A stretch of DNA of 47,526 nucleotides from a bacterium (GCA_030018315.1 JASEGA010000016.1:1-47526); one strand, 5' to 3'. Counted from the first letter of the stretch, positions 7,611-16,970 are shown. A program made the numbers and translations. The notes: generated by a model from the sequence alone, not told the origin.

Positions 7611-8452
7611 ATCTTACCACCTCCCAACGTGTACTGAGTAAACTCCGCAACCCCTGTAAAGCCAATACCAGTATCTCTCATATATTGCACCTGGTCAACA
7701 CCGCCCCAGGCATTGGAAATTTCTTGGCTCACCCTCTTGTAGAATTCAACCCTTATTCGGTACGAACCCACAGGCATTACCATGAAGGATTGCCTTGGAG
7801 TGGTCAAAATTTTGGTCTCTCCATTGACTTCCCCCACGTTGAAGTGTCTTATCCCCTGTGGTTGGGGAACGCCACCCACAGTGGCTGTACGTGTGCTGGT
7901 ATGCAATTTAATCTCTGTACCTGCTGTAGCACCGCTCATATAAAATTCTTTAGTGTACCGCTTGTGCAGTGGGTGTTCTTCAAACAAACCCCAGTAAACC
8001 CTGTCCCAACTCTCTATCTGGGTGCCAAAATTAGTTGAAATCTTGAGTAAGTCGTAGTTATCCTTAGGATATATGGTTAAATCAAGCCCAGCCATCATTA
8101 TAGGCTTGGAATAGTCTTCATGATAAACGTTAGGGATGACAATTACCTCATGTCCACGCCCTATAAAGTTGAAAAACCTGTTCTTAACGCCTTCATAGAC
8201 TTCAGGTGGAAAGTTTTGATATTCGTCATTCCCTTGTGCTGTATCGTTCTCATTTATGGTACTTTCCACCAATTTCAAAATCTCTGATGTGTGGGGAATA
8301 TAAGCAGTAACTTGAGCACCGCCCTGGAACATGATATCGGTTATGGTCAACTCCCCTTCAAAATTGTTGGCAACCACCCTCAATTCCATGCTCTCTATTC
8401 GTTTATCTTTGTTGGGCTGGAACACCTGCAAATATCTTACAAACTCTCCCAT
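7607..8452 (-). CDS. Tail-associated protein with ITDIMFQGG motif
   Basis: A 281-residue protein whose N-terminus (MELRVVANNFEGELTITDI) is a paralogue of the 60-residue protein encoded directly upstream. The shared core (NF-G-L-ITDxMFQGG) is found in structural proteins of several Gram-positive phages. The rest is beta-rich (TSTRTATVGG, MPVGSYRIRVEFYKR), suggesting a receptor-facing or baseplate-accessory protein. Its stop overlaps the next gene's start (ATGA). Confidence 0.6.
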   Translation of the reverse strand: MGEFVRYLQVFQPNKDKRIESMELRVVANNFEGELTITDIMFQGGAQVTAYIPHTSEILKLVESTINENDTAQGNDEYQNFPPEVYEGVKNRFFNFIGRGHEVIVIPNVYHEDYSKPIMMAGLDLTIYPKDNYDLLKISTNFGTQIESWDRVYWGLFEEHPLHKRYTKEFYMSGATAGTEIKLHTSTRTATVGGVPQPQGIRHFNVGEVNGETKILTTPRQSFMVMPVGSYRIRVEFYKRVSQEISNAWGGVDQVQYMRDTGIGFTGVAEFTQYTLGGGKI

Positions 8453-8635
8453 TTACATCACCCACTTTATCTCAGAAGGGTGTCCAGTCCATTCTGTGGA
8501 TATGGTGCCACCCTGGAACATCAAGTCAGTAATATACAATGTCCCACTAAAATTCTTACCAACCAGTCGTATCTTGACTGACACAATTCTCTTGCCCCAG
8601 TCTGGTGTAACCACCTGTGCCTTTCTCCTAAACAT
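8453..8635 (-). CDS. Short paralogue of the 281-residue tail protein
   Basis: A 60-residue protein with MFRRKAQVVTPDWGK and then VGKNFSGTLYITDLMFQGGT. It matches the N-terminal part of the next gene almost residue for residue. It ends with SEIKWVM, where the longer protein goes on. This looks like a tandem partial duplication within the tail-tip cluster. RBS AGGAGGTG lies before the ATG, and the stop is directly next to the following start. Confidence 0.7.
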   Translation of the reverse strand: MFRRKAQVVTPDWGKRIVSVKIRLVGKNFSGTLYITDLMFQGGTISTEWTGHPSEIKWVM

Positions 8636-8646
8636 AGTTACACCTC

Positions 8647-10131
8647 CTAAACCAATGGCAAGAACACAATCTCTGTGCTGCCATCATCATATTTAATCTC
8701 CACTTCAATGCCTATCTTTGCACCGCTTGCTGGTTGTACTGCAGTTACATCAGCCTCAAAACTCACTGCAAAGTTATCACGGTTGGAAGGGTAAACCTTC
8801 TGCTCCATCACCTTCTCCTGTGTTGGGTGTCCCACACATTTGAAACTAGCTGCACCTGTCTTCCCCCTGGTGGCATCTACTTCCCAGCCCAGGTTACTCC
8901 AGTGAGCAAAACCTTCGTCTGCTCGGCTGTTAATCAGATAGTTGAATACCATCAGCTCAAGCATCTCACTCCTGTCAACCGTGTCAGCTTGCTCCAGTTG
9001 TCTTGCCACGTCTCTTACCTGGTTAAGCAACATACTCAAGTCTGGAGACTTGGCACTTAATTCCAGGTCGGTATCCCATGGTTTAACAACATTATACTCC
9101 CACCTGACTATCCTGGTCTTGACGAATATACCAAGGTCTTTATCAAAGGTTGTAACCTTATCCCCCAGCCTGAACACTTCGTGGCTAAGTCCAGTCTGGA
9201 ATGACAGGTCTGAAGCCTTAACAATATAACTCTCTCTCGGTCTGGATAACTCTTCTAAAATCTCTTCTGCCTTCTCCTTCAGGTGGAACGGATTAGTAAA
9301 CCGCTCATCTTTGAAGGTTTTTACCCTTACCTTGTCAGTGTACTGATAATTCTCCAAGAATTCCACACCGTTGTTTACGTCTCGAATGGTCATCATATTC
9401 TTGCCGTAAGGGTAAATTTTGGTGATTAACTCCTCTGTACTTGACTCACTCTCCATACTCCTCATATTTTTGCCTGTTACTATGGCAACCCCTGGGTCAC
9501 CACCTATCTGTTCTCTCAGGTGGACAACCTTGGTAAGAGTGTCAAACTCTATCTCTCCACCCCAAACTTCTGGAATATTCCACAAAGCACTCAGCCTGTT
9601 GGTTAACCCAGGCTCAAGCTCCAGGTTACGCTCTGTATCAATTTCAACGTCTCCAACACGCCAACCTGTGCCTGCCAAGATATCCGTCATTACCACCTTT
9701 GGAGTGGTTGCTACCCACTCTGATTCAACCATTGGCTCCATGTATTTGAGCTCATACCAAACCGCTTCACAGTACACTTCCATGTTAATACTGCCCTGCT
9801 CTGGTCTGACAGTAGTGATACGCCTGATGACATACTCACGGTCTACAACTCTGATTAAATTTTCAGTTTTAACATATTGTCTCTTGTCATCTTTGAATGG
9901 GAGAACAAAGGTCAGAGTGTGTTCACCATTAATCTCTTCAAAGATTATGATGTCTGTGGCATTCTCTAGCACCGCTAACACCTTTCGGTCTTCGCCCAGC
10001 ACCACTGGTCTGGCTTTGGCAAGCCTATCATAGAAGGTGGGCACAGGTGGTCTAATGTCAGCTCGGTCGTTGTACCGAACTACACCCAGTCGGTTATATC
10101 TAATTGTCCCTAACTGGTTATACCTTGCCAT
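8647..10131 (-). CDS. Tail-associated endopeptidase/baseplate hub protein (Prophage_tail family)
   Basis: A 494-residue protein. After a short N-terminal arm made of RYN-x-LG-x-x-RYN repeats, residues 40-350 match the prophage tail endopeptidase family: LAVLENATDIIIFEEINGEHTLTF, VREYVIRRITT-like, then EVFRLGDKVTTFDKDLG. These proteins form the hub below Dit in siphophage tails. The C-terminal 120 residues look like a carbohydrate-binding sandwich. It starts at ATG 10131 behind GGAGGTGAGG, and the stop overlaps the next RBS. Confidence 0.8.
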   Translation of the reverse strand: MARYNQLGTIRYNRLGVVRYNDRADIRPPVPTFYDRLAKARPVVLGEDRKVLAVLENATDIIIFEEINGEHTLTFVLPFKDDKRQYVKTENLIRVVDREYVIRRITTVRPEQGSINMEVYCEAVWYELKYMEPMVESEWVATTPKVVMTDILAGTGWRVGDVEIDTERNLELEPGLTNRLSALWNIPEVWGGEIEFDTLTKVVHLREQIGGDPGVAIVTGKNMRSMESESSTEELITKIYPYGKNMMTIRDVNNGVEFLENYQYTDKVRVKTFKDERFTNPFHLKEKAEEILEELSRPRESYIVKASDLSFQTGLSHEVFRLGDKVTTFDKDLGIFVKTRIVRWEYNVVKPWDTDLELSAKSPDLSMLLNQVRDVARQLEQADTVDRSEMLELMVFNYLINSRADEGFAHWSNLGWEVDATRGKTGAASFKCVGHPTQEKVMEQKVYPSNRDNFAVSFEADVTAVQPASGAKIGIEVEIKYDDGSTEIVFLPLV

Positions 10132-10144
10132 GTGTCCTCACCTC

Positions 10145-11215
10145 CTATTCTTTACGTCTTACAAATGCAGCAGGAAACATCTCATTTACCTCAGTACTTT
10201 GCATGGTTGCACCTGAAGGGAATGGGTTAGGCAAACTGTGCTCACTGCCTGTGTGAGTGTGACTAACCCTATAAGCCACATAACTTCTAGCTGGATTCCA
10301 ATCTGTAGCTATCACTGGTAAAGTCTTAGATCGAAGCCCTTGGAAGGCTTGAGTTGCATTGCTTACAAACCCTATCCAATAAAGCCCTTTTTCAAGTGTA
10401 AATTCTGCACTGCTTGTTCTTAAACCTGTTGTGGCTGATACAATTGGTCCACTGTCATGCACCAATTCCCCTGGATAGCCAGCACCGTTGTCCTTCCAGA
10501 TACCAAAATTTGTATAGTTTCCTCCTGGTGTTAACAGGTTTGACCCTATACTGTTAAAAGTCATGGTATGTGGTACAAACATGGGCAGTACCAACAGAGA
10601 ATTAGCTGATAGGCTTATACCACTGTTGTTATTTCTTTCACTGGCTCCATCACCAATCAGTGCAGCATTTTTGTAACTACCTACCGCATATATTGGGAAA
10701 CTGAGAGACTCAATATTCTCAAGTATTTCCACCCTTGTGTTCAGGTCTTCTATATCTTCAGTGTTATCTCCTACCTGTTCACCCAATTCCCCCAATGCAG
10801 TGACTAAACCGTCTACTTGGTCGGTCTTACTCTGCATATCGTCCAACCTCTGAGAAGTGGCAACTATATGTTCGAAGTCGGCTGTTACAACATCTCCAGG
10901 TTGTTGTTGCACGTGGAACACAATTGCACCGTGTCCTGGGTACACCACATATTCATCTGGGTCAACTTCTTCCTCATTACGGTAGATAACTGGCTCAGGC
11001 TCTTCCAACCAATTCTTTATATCTGCCTCGTAAATACGGTACTGGAGGCTGATGTCCTCTTGGTCTGCTACAGGTGTTAACTGGTAGCCTGTCTGGGTGT
11101 CTGTGTCCATGTCCAGAAGCTCCTCCAGTTTGTTGACGCCTGCCCCAAGCCCATTCATGTGGGCAGCAATTACGCTGTCTGCAGTGCCCAATTTTTTGAA
11201 GCCTGACTTACTCAT
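10145..11215 (-). CDS. Tail fibre/baseplate protein with coiled coil
   Basis: A 356-residue protein beginning MSKSGFKKLGTADSVIAAHMN. The ATG at 11215 is chosen because AAAGGAGGG lies 6 bases upstream; a longer in-frame start at 11284 would overlap the Dit gene and has no RBS. Residues 110-180 form a heptad-rich coiled coil (LDDMQSKTDQVDGLVTALGEL...NTRVEILENIE) and then a beta-rich C-terminal domain with LEKGLYWIGFVSNATQAF. This is the typical order for a phage fibre. The receptor is unknown. Confidence 0.65.
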   Translation of the reverse strand: MSKSGFKKLGTADSVIAAHMNGLGAGVNKLEELLDMDTDTQTGYQLTPVADQEDISLQYRIYEADIKNWLEEPEPVIYRNEEEVDPDEYVVYPGHGAIVFHVQQQPGDVVTADFEHIVATSQRLDDMQSKTDQVDGLVTALGELGEQVGDNTEDIEDLNTRVEILENIESLSFPIYAVGSYKNAALIGDGASERNNNSGISLSANSLLVLPMFVPHTMTFNSIGSNLLTPGGNYTNFGIWKDNGAGYPGELVHDSGPIVSATTGLRTSSAEFTLEKGLYWIGFVSNATQAFQGLRSKTLPVIATDWNPARSYVAYRVSHTHTGSEHSLPNPFPSGATMQSTEVNEMFPAAFVRRKE

Positions 11216-11228
11216 ATTTAACCCTCCT

Positions 11229-11972
11229 TTATAACCATCTACTTCTGCAGATGACTTTAATGCTGTTGATATCGGCTGAAGCACTGGTTACGCTAAAGTT
11301 GTTTAAGCCTGGTCTCGTCAGTAAGAATTCCAATGTACTCAAATCGTTAATGACACTCTTTCGCTCTTGTTGAGCATCAAGGATATAAGCTGTCATCCAC
11401 TTGCTGTCGATAACCAAGGTTTCTCCATACTCCAACCTTCCCAGAAAACTCATAACATTGCCGTTAAGGTCAATGTCCAACTGTCCGTGTGCCATTTCTC
11501 CTGTTATCTCAATAATAGGCTCACTCTCAACTGTCCCTTTTCTTACGAAGTCGTTCGTACCTACCTGCTCAAATTCAAATTCATCATCTTCCACCGCATA
11601 CCAAAAAGGCTCTGGGCAGAAGAAATTAAACGTTGCTTCTCCATGTGTAGCCAGAGTGGGCAGTGGAGACTCACCTACCAAGATACCCTCAATATACTTA
11701 TCAGGCTCGTCATGAAAAATCAACCGCTTAGGCTCATGTTTGTGTAAGGCTGCAGCTATTTCACGTCTCCTGGTGTTGAGAAGTTCCACGCTATCCTCTG
11801 CCACTACCACCTGGACAGGAAGGGTAATAGCCTCATGCTTCTTAAACATGAACAAAACACCGTGTCTACCTTCAATATTGACCGTCTCTAATGACTGGCT
11901 TGGCATAATCGGTCTTTGCACATCTCTGATAAACATCAATTCACCCAGGTCTACACCGTCATAGGTAATCAT
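11229..11972 (-). CDS. Distal tail protein (Dit)
   Basis: A 247-residue protein of the Sipho_tail family. N-terminal MITYDGVDLGEL and IEGRHGVLFMFKKHEAITLPVQVVV match the ring-forming domain, and KRLIFHDEPDKYIEGIL with FFCPEPFWYA matches the second part. It lies directly after the tape-measure gene, as in most siphophages, and would connect the tail tube to the baseplate. Confidence 0.85.
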   Translation of the reverse strand: MITYDGVDLGELMFIRDVQRPIMPSQSLETVNIEGRHGVLFMFKKHEAITLPVQVVVAEDSVELLNTRRREIAAALHKHEPKRLIFHDEPDKYIEGILVGESPLPTLATHGEATFNFFCPEPFWYAVEDDEFEFEQVGTNDFVRKGTVESEPIIEITGEMAHGQLDIDLNGNVMSFLGRLEYGETLVIDSKWMTAYILDAQQERKSVINDLSTLEFLLTRPGLNNFSVTSASADINSIKVICRSRWL

Positions 11973-11975
11973 AGT

Positions 11976-13988
11976 CTACCCCCTCCCTTTTGCCCTATCT
12001 CTGGCATTTTGTTTACGCATCAGGTTGGTGCTGATGTGTGGTGTTGTAGCCCTAGCTACCTCTCTACCATCAATGTACAGAGGAACGGTTATAACAAATT
12101 CTCCACCGCCACCACCTGAACCAATTCTATCGGCTATCGCCTGTGCTAGTCTTCCAAGCACACTCTCAGACAGTGGTAAAACTGCCTCATCATGCACACC
12201 TTCACCAATGATTGCAGGTGTCGGGTTTCCAGCCCTGATAAATCCACCTCGTGCCAGTTGGGGAATGTTGGGGATATTGAAGCCAATCGAACCGCCTCCC
12301 TTACCACCAATACCAGGAATCCAGTCAGGTATCTTAGGAATATTAATTTTCACCCTGTTCAAGGCATTAATCATTCCGTTCATTAACCCAATTATACCAT
12401 TGATAGGTGCTTTAATGATACCTACCATACTGTCCCAAATACTTCTGGTCGTGCTACGAACCCTCTCCCAAACACCTGTTATCTTACTGCTCATCCAGTC
12501 GAAGGTTGTGCCAATGACATTACGTATGGTATTAATCAGGTTTGTAATGGTGTTCTTGATACCGCCCCAGATGTTGCTGGTTACGTCTCGTACCCTGTTC
12601 CAGACATTCTGTATGGCATTCCATACAGCATTGAGAGCATTAGTGAAAATTTCTTTGATACGCTCCCAAACCTCTATGAAAAACTGAGATATCTCTTCCC
12701 AGTTGGCAATAATTATGCCTAATGGGTGGTATTTGAAGAACAAATCAACTATGAATGACAGTGCTTTCTGGAAAATCTCTTTAATCCAGTCCCAAATACC
12801 CACAAAGAAGTCGGCTATCGCCTGGAAGATTGCTGTAGCTTTGTCTTTTATCCACTCCCAGCTATTAACAAGCCACTCACTAACCGTGTCCCAGTTCTTC
12901 CAGAGGAGAACTATGGCTGCAATAAGCCCTACAATTAACACCACAATCCAGGTTATCGGGTTTGCCAAGAGTGCTGCTGTGAATGCCCAGGTAGCCTTAA
13001 CTGCTGCTAGGAACGCTGGCACCATACTCTTTAAGGATATGGTTGACAGTGCTTCCTTGGCTGTGCTTACGCCTTTTATAGCTAGTCCAAGTCCCATCAT
13101 CAGTGGTCCAAGGTCTTTAACTGGCTCCAGAAACGTGCCTATACTCCACATAGCACTGTCAATATTATGTTTCAGGTTAGCCCATACACCCAAGCTCCTG
13201 GTGTTAATCTCAGCAAGTTCATCAGTTAGTCCTGCACTGTTTTTGAGCCTCTTCCGCTGCTCTTCTAAGGTCTCGTTCGCTACACCAAGCTCCTGCCAGA
13301 ATTTATTTACATCACCTTCGGCATTGCGGATTGCTTCCTGGAAGCCCATAACTGCTCTTGGTCCACGCCTACCCTCTGCTTCCAGTGCAGCCATGGCAAC
13401 TACCACATCATCAACGCTCAAGCCCAAATCCTTCAAGGCTGGTGCTTCACGCCTCATCAACTGTCCCAGATTATCCATATTAACTGTGGTTTGGCTCGCC
13501 AAGAAGGTCAGGCTATCCAGGTGTTCTTCAGTCTCGGACAGAGGAATACCAAGTGCTGACAACATTCGGTCGAAGATATCAATACTCTCAACTATATCTT
13601 TCCCTGTGGCATCAGAGAACTTATCAAATGTGGGTAGCAGGTTTTCAAACTCAGCCTTGGTAGTCACACCAGACTGGATTAACCGCTCCATGCCCCTTAC
13701 TGCATCATCATTGGAGAAGGTGGCATTAGTCATGGCTTGTATCATCTTGCGTAATTCAGTCTCATTTTCACCTGTAATAGCAGCAGTACGCCTCAAACCG
13801 TCGTTAAGCTCAAAACTTCTGTTGGTCATCTTGGTCATAGCACCGCCTACAGCAACACCTGCAGCAGTAACCTTTACCCAGTTCTGTTCCATCCAGCTTG
13901 CTGCTTGCTTACTGTTCTTGCCAATCTTCTCAATAGTATCGCTTGCCTGGTCTATTGCTTTGATGATAATTTCCATTACGTTTGCCAC
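11976..13988 (-). CDS. Tail tape-measure protein
   Basis: A 670-residue protein with a helical N-terminus. The central region (EAEGRRGPRAVMGFQEAI...) has the TP901-type tape-measure signature. Two hydrophobic segments follow (AFTAALLANPITWIVVLIVGL, about residues 340-375), with a Gly-rich C-terminus (GGKGGGSIGFNIPNIPQLARGGF). It sets tail length and probably takes part in DNA entry. I prefer GTG at 13988 because GGAGG lies 8 bases upstream; a GTG at 13997 would crowd the RBS. At 670 residues it predicts a fairly short tail, roughly 100 nm by the usual 1.5 angstrom per residue rule. Confidence 0.85.
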   Translation of the reverse strand: MANVMEIIIKAIDQASDTIEKIGKNSKQAASWMEQNWVKVTAAGVAVGGAMTKMTNRSFELNDGLRRTAAITGENETELRKMIQAMTNATFSNDDAVRGMERLIQSGVTTKAEFENLLPTFDKFSDATGKDIVESIDIFDRMLSALGIPLSETEEHLDSLTFLASQTTVNMDNLGQLMRREAPALKDLGLSVDDVVVAMAALEAEGRRGPRAVMGFQEAIRNAEGDVNKFWQELGVANETLEEQRKRLKNSAGLTDELAEINTRSLGVWANLKHNIDSAMWSIGTFLEPVKDLGPLMMGLGLAIKGVSTAKEALSTISLKSMVPAFLAAVKATWAFTAALLANPITWIVVLIVGLIAAIVLLWKNWDTVSEWLVNSWEWIKDKATAIFQAIADFFVGIWDWIKEIFQKALSFIVDLFFKYHPLGIIIANWEEISQFFIEVWERIKEIFTNALNAVWNAIQNVWNRVRDVTSNIWGGIKNTITNLINTIRNVIGTTFDWMSSKITGVWERVRSTTRSIWDSMVGIIKAPINGIIGLMNGMINALNRVKINIPKIPDWIPGIGGKGGGSIGFNIPNIPQLARGGFIRAGNPTPAIIGEGVHDEAVLPLSESVLGRLAQAIADRIGSGGGGGEFVITVPLYIDGREVARATTPHISTNLMRKQNARDRAKGRG

Positions 13989-13993
13989 ACTGC

Positions 13994-14215
13994 TCACCTC
14001 CTCCTCTGTTCTACTTGAGCTTTAAGCAAACTCTTAGTGTCTGCAGAACCCTGCACCTTGCTGTTTTTGTTGTTCTCTATCTCTTGTTGCATATGGTTTA
14101 TAGCTTCTATGAAGAACTCTGTCTGTGCAGGTGTCAAATCCACCTGAGAGCAGTTGGTGAACGGTATTCCAGCAAGGTGCATCTGCAAAATTGTTTGTCC
14201 TTCTCTACTTCTTGC
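13994..14215 (-). CDS. Tail assembly chaperone T-frame, probably made by +1 frameshift from 14205-14639
   Basis: The open frame reads ARSREGQTILQMHLAGIPFTNCSQVDLTPAQTEFF..., the usual T-domain content of gpG/gpGT-type chaperones. It has no strong start of its own; AGAAGGA before a TTG near 14192 is the best alternative. It is in the +1 frame relative to the upstream gene. A good slip site is the TTT codon at 14217-14219: a Phe tRNA can move from UUU to UUC, with the next zero-frame codon CGC, three codons before the TAG. The fused product would be about 215 residues. Confidence 0.7.
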   Translation of the reverse strand, partial: ARSREGQTILQMHLAGIPFTNCSQVDLTPAQTEFFIEAINHMQQEIENNKNSKVQGSADTKSLLKAQVEQRRR

Positions 14216-14639
14216 GAAAGGAACGTACTTGCTCAATAGCCTCCTCTGATACACCTGAAATATTGAAAACAAACTCTGCAATCTCCTCTACCACTCCCAC
14301 TGGTCTCAATTGCTTTACCTCGTCAATTGTCCATTGCTCATCTATACTTAACGCAAAGGCAACTGCCATAGCCTTGGCTTCAAAGTCTAACAATTGTGTT
14401 TGCTTGGTGTCAATTTCCACCTCTAAGGCTTTCTCAGTTGCAGCCCTATCAATGTTGCCCTTCTTGTCGAACACAGGCTTACCGCTTACCTTGCCTGCAC
14501 TAGCTCGTGTAGCCTCAATCTCAGCCCACTCACCTTCTGTCAAAGGTCTTAGGTCAAGCTCACCATCCAGCTTTTCAAAGTATTGGGTATGAACCTGGTT
14601 TTTACCTTTGAGAATATCAGCTTTAGTCAGCTTAGCCAT
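14205..14639 (-). CDS. Tail assembly chaperone (gpG-like)
   Basis: A 144-residue acidic helical protein that starts MAKLTKADILKGKNQV and lies between the tail tube and tape-measure genes, exactly where gpG-type chaperones are found. It includes LDGELDLRPLTEGEWAEIEA, typical for this group. The start overlaps the upstream stop (TAATG). It ends in TAG after RSFRKK; the frame of the T-domain is open across the end, see 13994-14215. Confidence 0.8.
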   Translation of the reverse strand: MAKLTKADILKGKNQVHTQYFEKLDGELDLRPLTEGEWAEIEATRASAGKVSGKPVFDKKGNIDRAATEKALEVEIDTKQTQLLDFEAKAMAVAFALSIDEQWTIDEVKQLRPVGVVEEIAEFVFNISGVSEEAIEQVRSFRKK

Positions 14640-15622
14640 TAACCTTCACCACCTTCCTGGTCTACATCAACCAAGGATACATACACGTCAGTGGCAATCT
14701 CGGTTGTGCCATCGTTGAGTGTCAAGCTGTCCATATACGCCTTGGCACTAATCACCTGAACCAATTCATCCCTACCAGAAGGTTGAAGGTCAACGTTGGT
14801 ATGGATAACCCTTGGCATAAGGATTACCATTCCTTTACCATTGCCTGCATCAAAGTTGAATTCCAGGCTGTACTCTGTAGAACCTGTATCACTTGGTCCA
14901 GTTTCTCCTCCCCAATACCGCTCAAGCTCTTCAGTACCTTCGAAAAACATGTTAGCAGTCAGTGTTACCTCACGGTTGCTGGCTAACAACTTTCTGGGAT
15001 ATCTGCTCCCAATACTCCTACCAGCAGAGGCATCAAAACCATTTGTAATTGTCAGGGTGAAGCCCTTGATATCAGCAGATTTATCTCCGTTGTTAAGCTT
15101 GGCAGTTACCTCATGGAACGCCAACGGATAGTCTTCAGGTAGGATGAGCTCATGTTGCTCCTTCAGTGTTGCCTTGCTATCCTTAACCGCCACAATGTCT
15201 GCTGTAGCTTGGCAGAAGCTATCTTCCACTTGTATCTCCAGGGAATTAATCTTACATCCAACAAACACATGCTCAAACACGTCTTTACCCAGCCTTGCTG
15301 TAAAACTCGGCAGGTTTGTTCCGTCGCTGGCATAAATCTCATGCAGGTCTTCAGCTCCTGTGAACACATATCCACCCAAAGCCCACTTGAGTAACCATCT
15401 GATAGTCTTGATATCGAACGCATACACAATGTTACCGCTTGGACTGTAGAAGCCAGGTCTGTGTAGCCTTGCACCCCTACCCATACTACCTTCGAACTCC
15501 AGGTTGGTATCCCCAGGTGCATCCAGAGAAGCACTAGCAATATCCACGTGGAATTCAGCATTCTCAGCTTGGGCAAACTCTGTTTCTTCTGCTAATCCAA
15601 GATACCTCAAAATCTTAGGCAT
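14639..15622 (-). CDS. Major tail tube protein
   Basis: A 327-residue beta-rich protein with a Phage_tube_2-like pattern: MPKILRYLGLAEETEFAQ at the start, FEGSMGRGARLHRPGFYSPSGNI, and ITNGFDASAGRSIGSRYPRKL. Its position upstream of the chaperone pair and downstream of the tail-completion genes fits. It would polymerise into the tail tube. Confidence 0.8.
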   Translation of the reverse strand: MPKILRYLGLAEETEFAQAENAEFHVDIASASLDAPGDTNLEFEGSMGRGARLHRPGFYSPSGNIVYAFDIKTIRWLLKWALGGYVFTGAEDLHEIYASDGTNLPSFTARLGKDVFEHVFVGCKINSLEIQVEDSFCQATADIVAVKDSKATLKEQHELILPEDYPLAFHEVTAKLNNGDKSADIKGFTLTITNGFDASAGRSIGSRYPRKLLASNREVTLTANMFFEGTEELERYWGGETGPSDTGSTEYSLEFNFDAGNGKGMVILMPRVIHTNVDLQPSGRDELVQVISAKAYMDSLTLNDGTTEIATDVYVSLVDVDQEGGEG

Positions 15623-15641
15623 TTACACCATCCTCCTTCCT

Positions 15642-16115
15642 TTATTGGCTCGGCTCAAGTATGGTAAACAAGACTTCCACCACTGCTGCAGCCCCAAACA
15701 ATGAGCCTTGCTGGTGGTTTGGTCCACCTGCCTCGAACCGTAAGCTCTTAGTGTCTTGTACAAAATTCCTCAAGCCCAAGGTACGGTTTCTCAACACCGC
15801 ACTCCGAACCTTTGCAGCAAGCTCTGTAACTTGCCTATAACCCTCCTCTGGGTCATCATTCTTTACCGTCGTTGCAAATATTACAGGCAACCGCCATTGT
15901 TCTGCCAATGTCCTGGGTGATTGTTGCATCTGAGCCATGTCTGTAAAAATGAACACAGAAGGTGTCTCTGGTTTAGGTCTGGTCTTGTCACCTCGGACAA
16001 CCGTCTTCACTCCCTCCAGTAATCCCCCTTCTGTGATTTCTGCCTCTATGGTCTGGACAATGGCATCCAATATTTGGTTGATTGCCTGGTCAAGCCTTAT
16101 TTGATGTGGCATCAT
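15642..16115 (-). CDS. Tail terminator/completion protein
   Basis: A 157-residue protein. Its position between the HK97 gp10-like protein and the tail tube, together with its size, supports a tail-terminator role. It contains RPKPETPSVFIFTDMAQ and LRFEAGGPNHQQGSLFGAAAVVEVLF, the alternating strand pattern seen in these proteins. The start at 16115 overlaps the upstream stop (ATGA); a second ATG at 16112 is equally well spaced. Confidence 0.6.
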   Translation of the reverse strand: MMPHQIRLDQAINQILDAIVQTIEAEITEGGLLEGVKTVVRGDKTRPKPETPSVFIFTDMAQMQQSPRTLAEQWRLPVIFATTVKNDDPEEGYRQVTELAAKVRSAVLRNRTLGLRNFVQDTKSLRFEAGGPNHQQGSLFGAAAVVEVLFTILEPSQ

Positions 16116-16567
16116 GCTGCACCTCCTAAACCAGTTTCTCGTAAGGCTCTGCTAATGAACTCTTCAGTTCTCTTGCTTGCCTCATCCATGGCTCTGGTGG
16201 CATAAGGGTTTCCTGGTATCCCTGGGTGCATAACTCTGGCAACTGGATGGTCTGCACCTGCCCAGTACAATGCCTTCTTGTTAACTGGTCGTATCTCATA
16301 CGGTTGTCCAGTTGGTCCATGGATACCAGTTCCCTCATGCACGTGCAAAGCATAATGCACACCGCTCCAGATTTTCCAAGCCATTTCATCCAGTTGAGAA
16401 AGTTGGAATGAGCCAGCAAGCCTACCATGGTCTACAGGTGCTTCTTTCCTAATATTGCCCCACACCTCTGTGGCAGTGTACTTGATAGCCAGAACTAAAG
16501 CTTCTCTGGTGGCTTCAAGAAGTCGGTCTACATCTTCCTGTTTCCACCCTTCGAATTTTAGCTCCAT
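16112..16567 (-). CDS. HK97 gp10-like head-tail connector
   Basis: A 151-residue protein of the HK97-gp10_like family: RKEAPVDHGRLAGSF and then YALHVHEGTGIHGPTGQPYEI, with NPYATRAMDEASKRTEEFI at the C-terminus. The V-D-x-G-x-L and Y-x-x-x-V-x-E-G-T motifs are characteristic. It joins the head connector to the tail terminator. Confidence 0.85.
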   Translation of the reverse strand: MELKFEGWKQEDVDRLLEATREALVLAIKYTATEVWGNIRKEAPVDHGRLAGSFQLSQLDEMAWKIWSGVHYALHVHEGTGIHGPTGQPYEIRPVNKKALYWAGADHPVARVMHPGIPGNPYATRAMDEASKRTEEFISRALRETGLGGAA

Positions 16568-16574
16568 ACCTGGC

Positions 16575-16964
16575 TCACTCCTCTCTCTTCTTCATCACCA
16601 TCATACCAAACCGTGGTTTTCTGGGATATCTAGAAAGGTCTCTCATAATCGGCTCAGTAAAGATGTTGTCATCAACCATCTGCACCTTGTAATCATCCAC
16701 CTGAACAATGGTGCTTTCCCTCCTGAAGGAAGCTTGAGCCACCACGTTAGCACATACCCTCATTGCTATATGGTTTATGCCAGGAGGAACACCACCTTCT
16801 ACCTGGTGGTAATTTCGGTTACGGTCTTGGTCAATGATGTCTTTAATCTGAACTAACCAACCCTCCAGAACCTCTATCAATTCCTCGGTTTCTTCCAAGC
16901 CTAGGTCTTGGGGTTTTACGCCTGTATACTGCATCACCTCTTCAGGTGAGCTGTAATATTCCAT
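16575..16964 (-). CDS. Head-tail connector (gp6-like adaptor)
   Basis: A 129-residue helical protein that starts MEYYSSPEEVMQYTGVKPQDLGL. The opening S-x-x-E-V-x-x-Y-T-G and the long helices (ELIEVLEGWLVQIKDIIDQDRNRNY) are those of gp6/gp15-type adaptors that bind the portal ring. It is followed closely by the gp10-like gene. Confidence 0.75.
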   Translation of the reverse strand: MEYYSSPEEVMQYTGVKPQDLGLEETEELIEVLEGWLVQIKDIIDQDRNRNYHQVEGGVPPGINHIAMRVCANVVAQASFRRESTIVQVDDYKVQMVDDNIFTEPIMRDLSRYPRKPRFGMMVMKKREE

Positions 16965-16970
16965 TGTGGC

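Noticed and set aside
15163-15576. 137-codon frame inside the tail tube gene
   Set aside because: A shadow of the tail tube frame; no RBS and odd composition (many Ser, Trp, Cys).
15729-15750. TCGAACC, resembling a tRNA T-loop
   Set aside because: No acceptor stem or anticodon arm around it. No tRNA seen in the window.
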